In this document: piece by piece, positions 1 to 10,093 of the stretch
How the letters are laid out: each line of letters opens with the position of its first letter
Position numbering within the stretch: position 1 is the stretch's first letter
NCBI GenBank assembly: GCA_016191145.1
Contig: JACPPD010000015.1
Span: forward strand, 62,001 to 126,000
DNA: 64,000 nucleotides
Source of the DNA: Ignavibacteria bacterium
GTDB lineage: Bacteria > Bacteroidota > Ignavibacteria > Kapaibacteriales > Kapaibacteriaceae
Direction: 5' to 3'
Translations under genes and position numbers: made by a program
Notes under the pieces: model-generated
What the model was told of the DNA's origin: nothing
Database searches by the model: none
Seen by the model: only the letters and a program-made list of their open reading frames with translations

Positions 1-3000
1 TTCCCCTGAAACTGTGAACGTCAGGTCATCATCGGCCACTGATATCACTCCGGCGCTGCTATTGGTGAGGCGCATCGTTACGGGAATCACGTATCCAACT
101 CCAGTGACGTTCGCGTAAGTGTCGGGGCGAATCTCATTTACCGAGTCACCTTCCTCGTAGTTCATAATCCGGAACTGGGCATTATAAACCCTGTCCACCC
201 AGGGCGCTGCATTTGGTTCTGTAGGTGTAAACCTAACAGTAACAGTTGCCGAAGCACTGGAAGGTATCGTGAATGGTAAGGTAACAGGTGTTCCTACAGG
301 TCCGATGATGTTAATCACCTGGAACGCAGATGCATCCGGACCAGTTGGGATGATATTGCTTATCACGAGATCCTTTGAGCCACCGCCAGTATTTAAAATC
401 GTGAAGTCAAGTTGTCTGTCATCACAATTTGCACGTAAACGCCCAAAGTCAATGTTCGTGACACTAATATCAGGCCCTGCACATGAACCGACGATAAACC
501 GCTCTGTTGCAGACATCGGGGGATAGCTTACGGAATCGATGCCTGTGCCCGGAGTTGCATCATGATCAATCTCAACCGTCAGGGCAGATCCGCCAATGTA
601 CCCCACAGGCCGCGTATACACAATCGGAATTCTCATTACGTTAATGCCGGCAGCAAACGGAACAATGAACGGCGTAGTTGGGGCAGGAGTACCAAACTGC
701 CATGCCGGATCGGAACCCGTGGCAAAGGCAAGTCGCGTTATTGTGAGGTCCATCGACCCGTTATTAGTAATTACGAGGTCTCTCGTTGCAGCAGTGTATT
801 CTGGACTTTCGTTGCAGTTAAGTGACGCTCCCTGGGTTTCTATCAGTGGCACAATTCCCTCGCCTTCGAGGAAGGCTTCGCGAGGATCAATGCCCGGAGT
901 TGCCCACACAGGGATGATCTTTTCAGAATACACCTGAACAGCAGCAGGACGGAACTCGACTAATACGTCGACTGACTGTCCGTTGGAAAGATCAATTGAA
1001 GTTACGGGAGTACCACCGGAGAAAATAGACCCAATCTTAAAGACGAAGGTTGCATCAGTAGATCCGGTTGGGAAGTATTTGGAACCATCGGCAAACGTCA
1101 CATCAGTTAAACGCAATACCTGATTGCCAGAGTTGTACACGCGTGCAAACGCCTGGTGGCGTGTGTTCACGCGACGTTTGAGCCAATTGTAGCCTTCTAT
1201 TCCGGGGCCAGGTGCTTCCGTCTTGCCTACCCAGGTTGAAATGCTGTCCGGACCATCACCATTGTTACCAAACGTCACATCAATTGAGTCGCTACCAACG
1301 GAGCTCCTTTCGTAGCATATCTTTTCAAGAAAGACTTCACCCTTGGGTGGAATCGTAAACGGAATCCTTGGTATGGTTGGACTCGAAACAGTGAAGTTCT
1401 GTCCTGCATACCCCGTCATGCTGCTAACGATCAATGTGTCCGACCCAGGGTTCTGAATTCTAAGGCCACCAGTCTTACAGCGCTCCTCTCCAATGCCTAC
1501 CGTACCCGCATTGAAATCTGCAACCCGAATTCGCGGAATTGCAGCTACTCCTTCTAAACCAATTTTGAATTGGCCACAGGTAGTTTTAATAACAAGCGAA
1601 TCAAGATCAAAATCCTTTGTTACGTCGGATGTCTCTCGTCGTCCATCATAAACAATTTTAAATGTCCACGAAGCTCCAGGCTGCAAGGTTACTGCTGGCG
1701 GGATCGGGAATTCGGCGATCATAAAATACGTGCCAACTTCAAGTAGGGCTTCTGTTAGCTTAACAGAACCATCCGATATATTCTTGACAGTTAGGTCAAG
1801 CTGCTTGTTTGTCCCTAATCGGATTTTCCCGAATTTGAGCGGGTTGGGCGTGAATAACAGTTTATCTGCGAAATAACGAATTGTATCATAAGTGAAATTA
1901 TCTGCCCAGTCCTGAACGAAGAACTCAGCGTACGCATCCTTTGATTTATCGATCACTTCCCATCTGAAGTCGAAGACTTTCCACGACGGATCGCGTGGCA
2001 TGTCCTGACTTGTAATCAGCACTAATCGATAGTTGTAGCTATTGGAGCCTGGCACAGTATCGATAACTGCTACTCCCGTTTCAACCTGATCGGTATCGAT
2101 AGGTTCTGGTACAGGTGGGTCGGGGATGTTACGCAGTTCAGTAGCCCGATACGTGAAGTCTCCACATAGTGAATCAGCCTTTAGTAGTGGAGGCATCGTA
2201 TCGAGAACACCTACAGGTCTAAATCCAGATGCAGCCGGCCAACCATACGCATCAAAGTTGCCGAACCCATATATGTATCCTCCGAACTTGATCTTTCCGT
2301 TGGAGGATATTCGGTGCGATTTTGCACTTGTTCCGAAGTCAACTGTCGTCCAATGCAAATTCATTCTCGGCATTCTATTGAAGAGCAGCGAGGGTAAAAT
2401 AGCCTGTGGATGCCTCCACACTGGAACTGAGTCGATCTCCAGCGATTTTAAGTTTTCGATATAATTTGGATCTGAAGAATCCGCCCATACGATGAGATTA
2501 AGCCTGTGTTTTTGAAAGACAGAGATTGTTGGCTGCTGAAAAATAGTACTTGTAATGAACTGTTCTTCCGGAACGACGTTGATCATGAAAGGATCAAGGA
2601 CAGGGTCGCCATCCCACGACGAGGAATTTGAATATTGCATAACGAATATCGGCTTGTCGGCTTCCCATACGCTGAATCCGTATGTAATGGTTGTTGGCTC
2701 CGCTGCCTGAACTAGATCGAAAAAATCGCCTCCCTTTGCCAGATAACCGCCACCCTGGCCAACCAATGCCTTGGTGACCTTATCGTAATACTTTAACGTA
2801 AACCGCGTTTGGTCTCGCAGGGCAAATACCCTGAAAACATCACCCCTACCCACACTATTTTTGTTTTCACGAGAATACTCAACTGTAACATACTTTTTTC
2901 CCCATGTAGTTGTGGGAGGAGTCATTTCCACTAAGTGATTTCGACCATTCCCATTTTGCAGAAGATTAGGCATCGTTGTTCTCTCATGGCTCGATATAAG

Positions 3001-3744
3001 TCCTATCGGCTTGCTGCTGCGGATCAACGTACCCGACATATCCCAAATCCCACGTGTTTGGCCGGTGCCCTTCATGTAGTAAACATCGCCCTCCTCCATT
3101 GAAATCTGATATGGCTGACCTGTATTTAATTTCTTCCCTCCTTCGGCATCAGCATCCAGCTCACCGGTACCTCGTAGTAGAATGTCAAGAACTGTATTAT
3201 CCTCCCTCGCAATAACAACCCATCCGCTAGCCCAATTGCTGAACTCCCTAAAATCATAGTAGCTGGTAACTATGTATTCGTTTCCCCAGGCTGCAGTGGG
3301 AATAGCCAGATAACCGTCCGAGGAGAATACCTTGGAGTTGAGTACATAGACCGAAATTGGCTTATCTGCTTTGAGGCGAATCGCTTTCTTGGTTACACGG
3401 TCATATTCCCGAACTTCCCACGTCCAGTTGGTTTCACCCTTTGTGTCGCTGAGGGTGCGTATATCGCCAGCAGTTATTTTTCGTTTATACTTACGATTCC
3501 CTGCATAATCCGTGACTTCAACTTCAGTGTCGAACGCCGAGGCAATATACAATTCCAACCCCTGTGTCGGATAGGGAAGAATCTCATTGGGTGGAATTGC
3601 TATAAAGAACTCCCTTCCCTGTGCACCGTTGACGCTAAGCATTTCTTCTGCAGTTGGAATTTTTTTCTGCGCAAATAGAGCTGCTGAAGTTGCCAGGAAT
3701 GTTAGAACGAGGATTCCAGCTTTGCTGTGGATCATTTTTTTCAT
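1..3744 (-). CDS. Giant secreted protein, IgGFc-binding-like region plus choice-of-anchor D repeats (3' end outside window)
   Basis: The minus frame is open from an ATG at 3744 to the window edge (about 1248 codons, no stop seen). It starts MKKMIHSKAGILVLTFLATS, a signal peptide ending near AALFAQ, with AGGA upstream. Residues ~90-450 resemble the IgGFc-binding N-terminal family (e.g. PISVYVLNSKVFSSDGYLAI). From ~640 on there are repeated Ig-like segments of the ASPM/SPD2/Hydin 'choice-of-anchor D' kind, with the pattern xxDFGxxxxxxxxxxFTIxNxG near 640, 745 and 1095. Such proteins in Bacteroidota are exported to the surface, often by T9SS; a sorting domain would lie beyond the left edge. Function is unknown; adhesion or a structural surface role is inference. 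Confidence 0.88.
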   Translation of the reverse strand, partial: MKKMIHSKAGILVLTFLATSAALFAQKKIPTAEEMLSVNGAQGREFFIAIPPNEILPYPTQGLELYIASAFDTEVEVTDYAGNRKYKRKITAGDIRTLSDTKGETNWTWEVREYDRVTKKAIRLKADKPISVYVLNSKVFSSDGYLAIPTAAWGNEYIVTSYYDFREFSNWASGWVVIAREDNTVLDILLRGTGELDADAEGGKKLNTGQPYQISMEEGDVYYMKGTGQTRGIWDMSGTLIRSSKPIGLISSHERTTMPNLLQNGNGRNHLVEMTPPTTTWGKKYVTVEYSRENKNSVGRGDVFRVFALRDQTRFTLKYYDKVTKALVGQGGGYLAKGGDFFDLVQAAEPTTITYGFSVWEADKPIFVMQYSNSSSWDGDPVLDPFMINVVPEEQFITSTIFQQPTISVFQKHRLNLIVWADSSDPNYIENLKSLEIDSVPVWRHPQAILPSLLFNRMPRMNLHWTTVDFGTSAKSHRISSNGKIKFGGYIYGFGNFDAYGWPAASGFRPVGVLDTMPPLLKADSLCGDFTYRATELRNIPDPPVPEPIDTDQVETGVAVIDTVPGSNSYNYRLVLITSQDMPRDPSWKVFDFRWEVIDKSKDAYAEFFVQDWADNFTYDTIRYFADKLLFTPNPLKFGKIRLGTNKQLDLTVKNISDGSVKLTEALLEVGTYFMIAEFPIPPAVTLQPGASWTFKIVYDGRRETSDVTKDFDLDSLVIKTTCGQFKIGLEGVAAIPRIRVADFNAGTVGIGEERCKTGGLRIQNPGSDTLIVSSMTGYAGQNFTVSSPTIPRIPFTIPPKGEVFLEKICYERSSVGSDSIDVTFGNNGDGPDSISTWVGKTEAPGPGIEGYNWLKRRVNTRHQAFARVYNSGNQVLRLTDVTFADGSKYFPTGSTDATFVFKIGSIFSGGTPVTSIDLSNGQSVDVLVEFRPAAVQVYSEKIIPVWATPGIDPREAFLEGEGIVPLIETQGASLNCNESPEYTAATRDLVITNNGSMDLTITRLAFATGSDPAWQFGTPAPTTPFIVPFAAGINVMRIPIVYTRPVGYIGGSALTVEIDHDATPGTGIDSVSYPPMSATERFIVGSCAGPDISVTNIDFGRLRANCDDRQLDFTILNTGGGSKDLVISNIIPTGPDASAFQVINIIGPVGTPVTLPFTIPSSASATVTVRFTPTEPNAAPWVDRVYNAQFRIMNYEEGDSVNEIRPDTYANVTGVGYVIPVTMRLTNSSAGVISVADDDLTFTVSGE

Positions 3745-4036
3745 GCTACGTCCTGATTATAATCAACTGGTGACGGGCTGCTTCGGCTCATCGCCCGCTG
3801 CCCGTAACGGTTCCACGGAGATTTACAAGATAATGTCCTGGACACATCCATTACAATATCTTTTTGAGATATTTAACTCAAGCTAAAAACTACGGCTTTC
3901 AACTGAGAAAATGCGCCTTGTATGTCACTTTATCGTGAACAATACACATTGACAAAAATTTGTCGCAGAAGTAACACCATTGGGCAGACCTTTCGGTAGT
4001 GGTTCACATACCCCCGGAATCGTAGTTTTGTGACCT

Positions 4037-4960
4037 ATGGATACTTCTGTGGGACCAACAGCCGAGGTTGATTCGAAACAATCTCTGGCATTCAACACTT
4101 TGACGTTCGAAAATCGACTGCGCCAACCATCAGAGTTCGCAGAAATTGCCGTGGAAATCCGCCGCGATATCATCCGATCGCTTGTACGTGCAGGTTCGGG
4201 GCATAGCGGTGGACCGCTGGGGTCGTCCGACATTTTTGCTGTCCTGTATTTCGGCGGCATAATGCGATATAATCCAAGTGACATGCATTGGAACGGTCGT
4301 GACAGATTTGTACTATCTGCCGGCCACATGGCGCCTGTTCTATATTCTACTCTCGCAAATGCTGGGTGCTTTCCAAAAGAAGAATTAGGAACACTGAGAA
4401 AATTTGGCACACGCCTTCAAGGGCATCCCGGACGCGATATGCATCTGCCCGGTATCGAGACTTCGTCAGGCTCCCTCGGTCAAGGCATCTCCATTGCCGT
4501 AGGAATGGCTATAAGTGATAAACTTATTGACAGAAACGACCATTGCGTTTTTACACTCACCGGCGACGGCGAATTGCAGGAAGGCAGTGTTTGGGAAGCC
4601 GCTATGGCTGCGTCGAATTTTAAACTTGACAACTTTTGCTGGCTCATCGACAACAATGATTGTCAGATCGACGGCCGCGTCCCCGACGTCATGAACGTCT
4701 ATCCAATCGCTGAGAAATGTACAGCTTTTGGTTTCGACACATTTGTCGCAGACGGTCATGATTACGCTGATATCATGCGTGCATTCGACAGATTCAGGGA
4801 AAACCACGTTAACAAGGTTGGCAAGCCGACAGCGATTGTTTTTCGAACCTACATGGGGCATGGCGTTTCGTACATGAACGACAAATTTGAATGGCATGGC
4901 AAACCGCCAACAAAAGATCAGGCAATTGCAGCACTTGAAGAACTCGCAGGTAACGAATAA
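4037..4960 (+). CDS. Transketolase, N-terminal (thiamine-diphosphate-binding) subunit
   Basis: This 307-aa protein is the N-terminal half of transketolase, which in two-gene form binds ThDP and, with its partner, moves two-carbon units in the pentose phosphate pathway. The ThDP motif is clear: TGDGELQEGSVWEA followed by NFCWLIDNND. SGHSGGPLGSSDIFAVLYF, early in the protein, is also typical of the family. The ~30 residues before the conserved start have no obvious role, so a later start is possible. The stop codon overlaps the next gene's ATG by one base, so the two subunits are translationally coupled. Confidence 0.95.
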   Translation: MDTSVGPTAEVDSKQSLAFNTLTFENRLRQPSEFAEIAVEIRRDIIRSLVRAGSGHSGGPLGSSDIFAVLYFGGIMRYNPSDMHWNGRDRFVLSAGHMAPVLYSTLANAGCFPKEELGTLRKFGTRLQGHPGRDMHLPGIETSSGSLGQGISIAVGMAISDKLIDRNDHCVFTLTGDGELQEGSVWEAAMAASNFKLDNFCWLIDNNDCQIDGRVPDVMNVYPIAEKCTAFGFDTFVADGHDYADIMRAFDRFRENHVNKVGKPTAIVFRTYMGHGVSYMNDKFEWHGKPPTKDQAIAALEELAGNE

Positions 4961-5943
4961 TGGAACTTTTAGGATCAAAGCCCACACGGCACGGATTCGG
5001 CGAAGGACTTGTTACTCTTGGTGAGAGATACGAGAATGTTGTTGTGTTAGGGGGCGACATCACGGGATCGGTGATGACACAACTATTCAAGGATAAATTT
5101 CCAGACAGGTTCTTCTCCATAGGCGTTGCTGAGCAGAACGCAACAACGATAGCAGCCGGCCTCGCCTTATCGGGAAAGATTCCATTTTTTGCATCGTATG
5201 GCGCATTCTGTGCATTGCGAAATGCCGATCAGTTGCGAATCTCTGTGTGTTACAACGATGTGAACGTAAAAATCGGCGGCGGTCATTCAGGCATCAGCGT
5301 AGGTCCGGATGGCGCCACCCATCAGGTGCTCGAAGAAATCGCTTACTTGCGCACGCTACCGCACATGACGATGCTGGTACCGGCTGACTTTGAAGAAGCG
5401 CGAAAGGCAACAATTGCAATGGGTGAAATGATTGGTCCGGCATATATCCGGTTTGGCAGGTCGCCCGTTCCGCTCTTTACTACATCAGAAACACCGTTCG
5501 CAATTGGCAAGGCACACGTTATTAAAGATGGCAACGATGTTGCCCTTATTGCTTGTGGAGCGCTGGTATGGGAAAGCCTGCTCGCAGCAGACGACTTGGC
5601 GAAGTCCGGCATAAACGCCCGCGTTATTAACGCCCCCTCCATCAAGCCATTCGATTTTAACACAGTAACGCAGGCTGCCCGCGAGTGCGGCTGCATCGTT
5701 ACTGCCGAAGAACATCAGGTACACGCAGGATTGGGTGGAGCCGTAGCTGAGTGCACGGCTAAGAATGCGCCTGTTCCCATTGAATTCGTTGGTGTGAAGG
5801 ATTCATTCGGCGGTTCAGGAGAGCCTGAAGAACTGATGGAAAAATTTGGGCTTACGTGGAAAGAGATTGCGGCAGCGGCCCGCGTTGCTATGAAACGCCG
5901 CGACAAAGGTAGCAGCGGTGTTCGTTCCATTGTAGAACCGTGA
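4960..5943 (+). CDS. Transketolase, C-terminal subunit
   Basis: This 327-aa protein is the C-terminal half of transketolase: a Pyr-type ThDP domain (GVAEQNATTIAAGLALSGKI, with the Glu that activates ThDP) followed by the transketolase C-terminal domain (EEHQVHAGLGGAVAE). It forms the active enzyme with the product of the preceding gene, which it overlaps by one base (TAATG). It ends inside the start of the next gene, so three genes form one tight operon. Pyruvate dehydrogenase E1 and DXP synthase are relatives, but the pairing with the N-terminal half makes transketolase the best call. Confidence 0.95.
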   Translation: MELLGSKPTRHGFGEGLVTLGERYENVVVLGGDITGSVMTQLFKDKFPDRFFSIGVAEQNATTIAAGLALSGKIPFFASYGAFCALRNADQLRISVCYNDVNVKIGGGHSGISVGPDGATHQVLEEIAYLRTLPHMTMLVPADFEEARKATIAMGEMIGPAYIRFGRSPVPLFTTSETPFAIGKAHVIKDGNDVALIACGALVWESLLAADDLAKSGINARVINAPSIKPFDFNTVTQAARECGCIVTAEEHQVHAGLGGAVAECTAKNAPVPIEFVGVKDSFGGSGEPEELMEKFGLTWKEIAAAARVAMKRRDKGSSGVRSIVEP

Positions 5944-7373
5944 AGATCGAAGTTAATGATCCAATTCTCCTGCGAATTGCAGCCTATGCCCAGAAAAAGG
6001 ATGTGCAAATTTTTGCGGTAGGGGGCTATGTACGCGACTCAATTATGGGTCGGCCCCGAACCGATATTGACGTCACAGTTGTTGGTGATGCAGCATGGTT
6101 CGCAACTGAAATTGCGGTGCTATTCAACTCCAAAGCTGTTGTTTATGAAAGATTCAGAACTGCCCTTGTACCAATTGGCAGCCACCATATAGAATTTGTT
6201 GGAACTCGTAAAGAAGTTTACGATCCTGTATCGCGAAAACCGACGGTAGAAGAAGGAACTCTTGACGATGACTTGCGCAGGCGCGACTTTACGGTGAATG
6301 CCATGGCCGCGTCACTCAGCCCGGAAACATTAGGCAACGTGATTGATTTGTTCGATGGCTGCGCCGACATAGAACGGCGCCTGCTTCGTACGCCGCTCGA
6401 TCCGTTTGTTACGATGACTGACGACCCGCTGCGCATGATGAGAGCAGCTCGTTTCGCATCGCAACTCGATTTCACTCTCCACCCTTCTGCGGTGAACGCA
6501 ATGAAGCAGCTCGCCTCGCGCATTACCATCATCTCTCAGGAGCGCATTACAGACGAGTTCTTAAAGATTCTTGCATCACCCAAACCAAGTGTCGGGCTCG
6601 GAATTCTTTATGATGTGGGCATACTCAAAATTGTCTTTCCAGAAGTTCATCAGCTAGCAGGTGTTGAACTAGTGCAGGAAGGAAGCCGAGAGTATGGACA
6701 TAAAGATGTATTCCGCCATACTCTGCGCGTAGTAGACAATGTTGCCCAGATGTCCGATAACCTATGGCTGCGCTTTGCAACCCTAATGCATGATGTTGCA
6801 AAACCTAAAACCAAACGGTTTGCTGAAGGTCATGGATGGACCTTCCATGGCCATGAAGATGTTGGAGCGCGCTGGCAAGAAAAGATCTTTCTGCGCATGA
6901 AGATGCCGCTGGACAAACTTGACTACGTGAGAACATTGGTCCGCTTGCATCAGCGCCCGATGCAGCTCGTCGACGAAGGCATTACGGACTCTGCAATACG
7001 CAGGCTGGCTGTGTCGGCTGGCGACTCGATAGACGATTTATTCACCTTATGCAGAGCCGACATCACGACGCGCAATCCACAGCGTGCCCAAGCCTACCTG
7101 CGCAATTATGAAACTGTTCAGAAAAAAGTAAAAGATGTTCTCGATCGAGATCACTTACGAGCCTTTCAGAGCCCGGTAAGGGGCGACGAAATTATGGAGA
7201 TTGCTGGGCTTCCGCCATCTCGCACAGTTGGATACATGAAATGGATGATTGAAGAAGCCATCCTCGAAGGCTTGATTCCCAATGAGTACGATGCAGCGCG
7301 CCAATTCTTCATCGAACACGTAGAGGAGTGGAAGCAGAACGGAGAAACAGCGCACTTCTCTCGCAGAGGGTAA
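5940..7373 (+). CDS. cca: CCA tRNA nucleotidyltransferase with HD domain
   Basis: 477-aa class II nucleotidyltransferase that adds or repairs the 3' CCA of tRNAs. The nucleotidyltransferase core has the GG motif FAVGGYVRDSIMGRP followed by the metal-binding Asp pair in TDIDVTV (residues ~25-50). The RRDFTVNAMA motif follows near residue 115. An HD phosphohydrolase-type domain (LMHDVAKPK, near residue 285) sits in the C-terminal half, as in many bacterial enzymes. The start is GTG at 5940, overlapping the transketolase stop by four bases (GTGA). Distinguishing a CCA-adding enzyme from a poly(A) polymerase by sequence alone is imperfect, but the HD domain favours the former. Confidence 0.9.
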   Translation: MKIEVNDPILLRIAAYAQKKDVQIFAVGGYVRDSIMGRPRTDIDVTVVGDAAWFATEIAVLFNSKAVVYERFRTALVPIGSHHIEFVGTRKEVYDPVSRKPTVEEGTLDDDLRRRDFTVNAMAASLSPETLGNVIDLFDGCADIERRLLRTPLDPFVTMTDDPLRMMRAARFASQLDFTLHPSAVNAMKQLASRITIISQERITDEFLKILASPKPSVGLGILYDVGILKIVFPEVHQLAGVELVQEGSREYGHKDVFRHTLRVVDNVAQMSDNLWLRFATLMHDVAKPKTKRFAEGHGWTFHGHEDVGARWQEKIFLRMKMPLDKLDYVRTLVRLHQRPMQLVDEGITDSAIRRLAVSAGDSIDDLFTLCRADITTRNPQRAQAYLRNYETVQKKVKDVLDRDHLRAFQSPVRGDEIMEIAGLPPSRTVGYMKWMIEEAILEGLIPNEYDAARQFFIEHVEEWKQNGETAHFSRRG

Positions 7374-7510
7374 CATGAAGAAGCAATCCTTAGATAACCG
7401 TGCATTTTGCATTTTAAATAATGTTACGAGTAGTCACAATCCAATGATTCAGGGCATAGAATGAACAGTTATCACTTGGGATATAGCACTGGTAAGAAAA
7501 GGTAAATATA

Positions 7511-7711
7511 ATGAGAAACAAAAATTCACTGAATGGGGCTTTGAAAACGATTCTTGTTTCGTGTTCCATGGCCATGATCATAACCGTTGTAACGGCACTC
7601 TACACAGGCGAAACACTGTTTCTTGTTGCTTCTGCTCTGTTCGCAATCTCCGGTACTGTAGGCGTCTTTGTTGTGAAATCATTATCGCGAAAGATCGGAC
7701 AAGGCAGATGA
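7511..7711 (+). CDS. Small two-helix membrane protein
   Basis: 66-aa protein with two predicted membrane helices (TILVSCSMAMIITVVTALYT and TLFLVASALFAISGTVGVFV) and basic ends. I recognise no family. Its TGA stop overlaps the ATG of the MEMO-family gene (ATGA at 7708-7711), so the two are probably co-translated. It stands 137 bases after cca, in which I see no other gene. Confidence 0.6.
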   Translation: MRNKNSLNGALKTILVSCSMAMIITVVTALYTGETLFLVASALFAISGTVGVFVVKSLSRKIGQGR

Positions 7712-8904
7712 ATTCGGTGATTCCGGCATTCAGACACGATGTTTCCGTCAACGTTCATTCGGAAAACGGCGAGACCTTCCTCGTCTTGTTTGATCCGTTT
7801 GGATTTGCTGATGGGCCAATAATGATTCACTCCGACATGATAGACGTACTCGATGTCTGCGATGGCCAGACTACGTTTGAAGAAATTGCTGCGACGTCGA
7901 AGTTGGAAGCCGACAGTAAGGAAATGTTGCGTCTGCGAGCATTCGTTGGCCAGCTTGATGAGATGGGTTTTCTCGAAGGCGAACGTAGTGCTGCCAGACG
8001 CAAGCGTGTGCTTGAAGAGTGGTCGCATTTGACTGTACGTCCGGCCGTATGTGCTGGCAGTACCTATCCGTCGGATCCTGAGAAATTGCGCGAATTATTG
8101 GGAAGGATGACGGGCGAGCGTGAAGAAGCCGTAGCCTCTCAGTTGGTGGCAGCACTTATTCCACATATTGATTATCGTGTTGCTGAGAATGCATACAGGC
8201 CAGGTTTCAATGCCATCAGAGATTCCGATGCAGACTTGTTTGTAATTGTTGGAACGTCGCACTATTGGTCAACAAACAGAATTATTGTTACAGAGAAGGA
8301 CTTTGCAACGCCACTTGGGACGATATCCACCGATAAGCCTTTGGTAAGACAGCTTGCGCAGGTATTCCCGCAGGAAACTGATCTTGCCCACAAACCGGAA
8401 CATTCAATTGAACTGCATGCCATTTTCCTCAAGTATTTGTTTGAAGACAGGCCATTTACAATTCTGCCAATTCTTGTTTCGGGTTATACCGATGATGAGG
8501 GCATGGACTTTCATAACGAAGTGCGTGAGCTTGGCGTACACCTCGCAAATATCATCGGCCTCGCCAACCGCAAAGTAATGTGGCTGATCAGCGGAGATTT
8601 GTCGCACGTTGGAAAAAAGTTCGGAGACAACGTACCGGCAGTTTTGCTTGAATCCGAAGTGCAGGACTCCGACCGAATGTTGCTTGATTCACTCGAGCAG
8701 CCAGTCCCCGATACCTTCCACCGAATAATTTCCTCGACTGACAACCGATACCGGGTATGTGGTCATGCCCCCTTACTACTCTCTCTCGAAGCGCTCAATC
8801 TTCTGCACCCGCCGCTCAGGGGCACCGTTGCTGCACGAGATATCTGGCACGAGGAAGAGACGCAGTCGATGGTCTCTTTTGGGACGGTGCTGTTTTCTGA
8901 ATAG
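7708..8904 (+). CDS. MEMO1/AmmeMemoRadiSam-B family protein with N-terminal helical extension
   Basis: 398-aa protein. Residues ~150-398 match the MEMO family (class III extradiol-dioxygenase-like fold), with the His-containing motifs PHIDYR, GTSHYW, EHSIELH, SGDLSH and CGHAPL. In other bacteria this family often neighbours AMMECR1 and a radical SAM protein; neither is here. Residues ~1-110 look like a small PqqD-like winged-helix or helical domain (IDVLDVCDGQTTFEEIA). The frame stays open upstream to 7561, but ATG 7708 overlaps the previous stop as ATGA and begins the plausible domain, so I take it as the start. The biochemical role of bacterial MEMO proteins is not settled. Confidence 0.85.
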   Translation: MNSVIPAFRHDVSVNVHSENGETFLVLFDPFGFADGPIMIHSDMIDVLDVCDGQTTFEEIAATSKLEADSKEMLRLRAFVGQLDEMGFLEGERSAARRKRVLEEWSHLTVRPAVCAGSTYPSDPEKLRELLGRMTGEREEAVASQLVAALIPHIDYRVAENAYRPGFNAIRDSDADLFVIVGTSHYWSTNRIIVTEKDFATPLGTISTDKPLVRQLAQVFPQETDLAHKPEHSIELHAIFLKYLFEDRPFTILPILVSGYTDDEGMDFHNEVRELGVHLANIIGLANRKVMWLISGDLSHVGKKFGDNVPAVLLESEVQDSDRMLLDSLEQPVPDTFHRIISSTDNRYRVCGHAPLLLSLEALNLLHPPLRGTVAARDIWHEEETQSMVSFGTVLFSE

Positions 8905-8932
8905 GTCATTATTCTCACATAAGCCCTTCTTT

Positions 8933-9078
8933 CCCGGCAGCATATCTCTCCCGGCATGTTCCCCGGCAGCATATCTCTCCCGGCATGTTCCCCGGCAGCA
9001 TATCTCTCCCGGCATGTTCCCCGGCAGCATATCTCTCCCGGCATGTTGCCGGGAGACATATCTCTCCCGGCAAGATCT
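8933..9078 (+). repeat. Array of 29-bp GC-rich palindrome-bearing repeats
   Basis: Four tandem 29-bp units lie at 8933-8961, 8962-8990, 8991-9019 and 9020-9048; they are identical except for the last base of the fourth. Each starts CCCGGCAGCATATC and contains CTCCCGGCATGTT. A degenerate fifth unit follows. The junction forms a near-perfect hairpin: 9029-9043 pairs with 9047-9061 (14 of 15 pairs) around a 3-base loop. It fills most of the 286-base gap before rplM. A related, inverted array stands before rpsD (23951-24061). The reading frames across it are low-complexity artefacts. Confidence 0.9.
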
Positions 9079-9190
9079 TCAAACTGAATCATTACCTGTT
9101 GCTTCTTGTGGTTGGGTATTACGCAATGCAGTTGTATTTTTGTCGGCTCTACCAATTCTTACCGCTTATTTCCCGTATGGGGTTGTATTC

Positions 9191-9664
9191 ATGACACAGA
9201 ATCAAAAGATCACGCATTCGGTGCGCGATCAGGATGTTCAGAGGCAGTGGTGGGTTGTTGATGCAGACGGTCAAACCGTTGGGCGTCTGGCAACACAGAT
9301 TGCAGTTTTGCTGCGCGGAAAGCACAAGGCTCTTTTCACACCGCATGTTGATTGTGGCGATTTCGTTATCGTCATCAACGCGGACAAGGTAGTAATGCAA
9401 GGCAAACGAGCTGAGCAGAAAGAGTATTTCCATAACACTGGCTATCCAGGCGGCGGACGTTTGCGATCGTTCAGGGACCTGATGAAAACGAAGCCAGAAG
9501 AAGTGGTTGAGCTTGCCGTAAAAGGCATGCTGCCCAAGAACACTCTGGGACGGATAATTGGTAAGAAACTCAAAGTATTCCGCGGATCTGAGCACCCGCA
9601 CGAGGCGCAGCAACCCAAGGAATGGGCATTGAAGTACAGCACGAAGCCGAAGGAGAATTCATGA
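9191..9664 (+). CDS. rplM: 50S ribosomal protein L13
   Basis: 157-aa L13, an early-assembling large-subunit protein that contacts 23S rRNA. The family signatures are [22 protein letters not shown] at the start (shown here in two parts: QRQWWVVDA and [13 protein letters not shown]) and the internal RKVFRG-like segment [18 protein letters not shown]. The frame is open far upstream through the repeat array, but ATG 9191 gives the normal L13 length and N-terminus. The stop overlaps rpsI (ATGA). Confidence 0.96.
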   Translation: MTQNQKITHSVRDQDVQRQWWVVDADGQTVGRLATQIAVLLRGKHKALFTPHVDCGDFVIVINADKVVMQGKRAEQKEYFHNTGYPGGGRLRSFRDLMKTKPEEVVELAVKGMLPKNTLGRIIGKKLKVFRGSEHPHEAQQPKEWALKYSTKPKENS

Positions 9665-10047
9665 AGATGTATGGCGGAACCGGCCGGCGCAAGACCAGCA
9701 TTGCCCAGGTGCGGCTAATGAGCGGAACAGGTAATGTGCTCGTAAACAGATTACGCATCGAGGAATATTTTCCCATCGAAACCTACCGTCGGGATGCCTT
9801 GCTGCCGCTTGCAATTACAAGCACAACCGGACAATTCGACGTACTCGTGAATGTGAAAGGGGGCGGTAAAGCCGGACAAGCTGGTGCGGTTAAACTTGGT
9901 GTGGCACGAGCCCTGCTTGAATATAACAGCGAATTGAGAGCCACTCTGCGTCCCGCCGGCGTCCTTACCCGCGATCCCCGCATGGTAGAGCGAAAGAAAT
10001 ACGGACAGAAGAAGGCACGGAAGAGATTCCAGTTTTCGAAGAGATGA
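9661..10047 (+). CDS. rpsI: 30S ribosomal protein S9
   Basis: 128-aa S9. It has the [14 protein letters not shown] start, the central [19 protein letters not shown] motif and the basic tail [17 protein letters not shown] that reaches the ribosomal P site. ATG 9661 overlaps the rplM stop by four bases, and this conserved gene pair is translationally coupled. An upstream in-frame ATG (9622) lies inside rplM and would add residues foreign to S9. Confidence 0.96.
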   Translation: MKMYGGTGRRKTSIAQVRLMSGTGNVLVNRLRIEEYFPIETYRRDALLPLAITSTTGQFDVLVNVKGGGKAGQAGAVKLGVARALLEYNSELRATLRPAGVLTRDPRMVERKKYGQKKARKRFQFSKR

Positions 10048-10053
10048 GTCCAT

Positions 10054-10093
10054 CGTGCCAGGTGCCATGTTCTACAACCTGGCACCTGGCACG
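10054..10093. repeat. Perfect 14-bp inverted repeat between rpsI and rpsB
   Basis: CGTGCCAGGTGCCA (10054-10067) is followed after 12 bases by its exact reverse complement (10080-10093). It sits 7 bases after the rpsI stop, so it may end or attenuate rplM-rpsI transcription, but no T-run follows. The same GGTGCC/GGCACC words recur just before queC (13178-13196) and inside queC (13455-13487), suggesting a REP-like element rather than a plain terminator. Confidence 0.8.

Noticed and set aside
8759..9190. Open frames through the palindrome array, in-frame with rplM and on the other strand
   Set aside because: They encode only low-complexity repeats of the DNA unit, and rplM has a normal length and N-terminus from ATG 9191.
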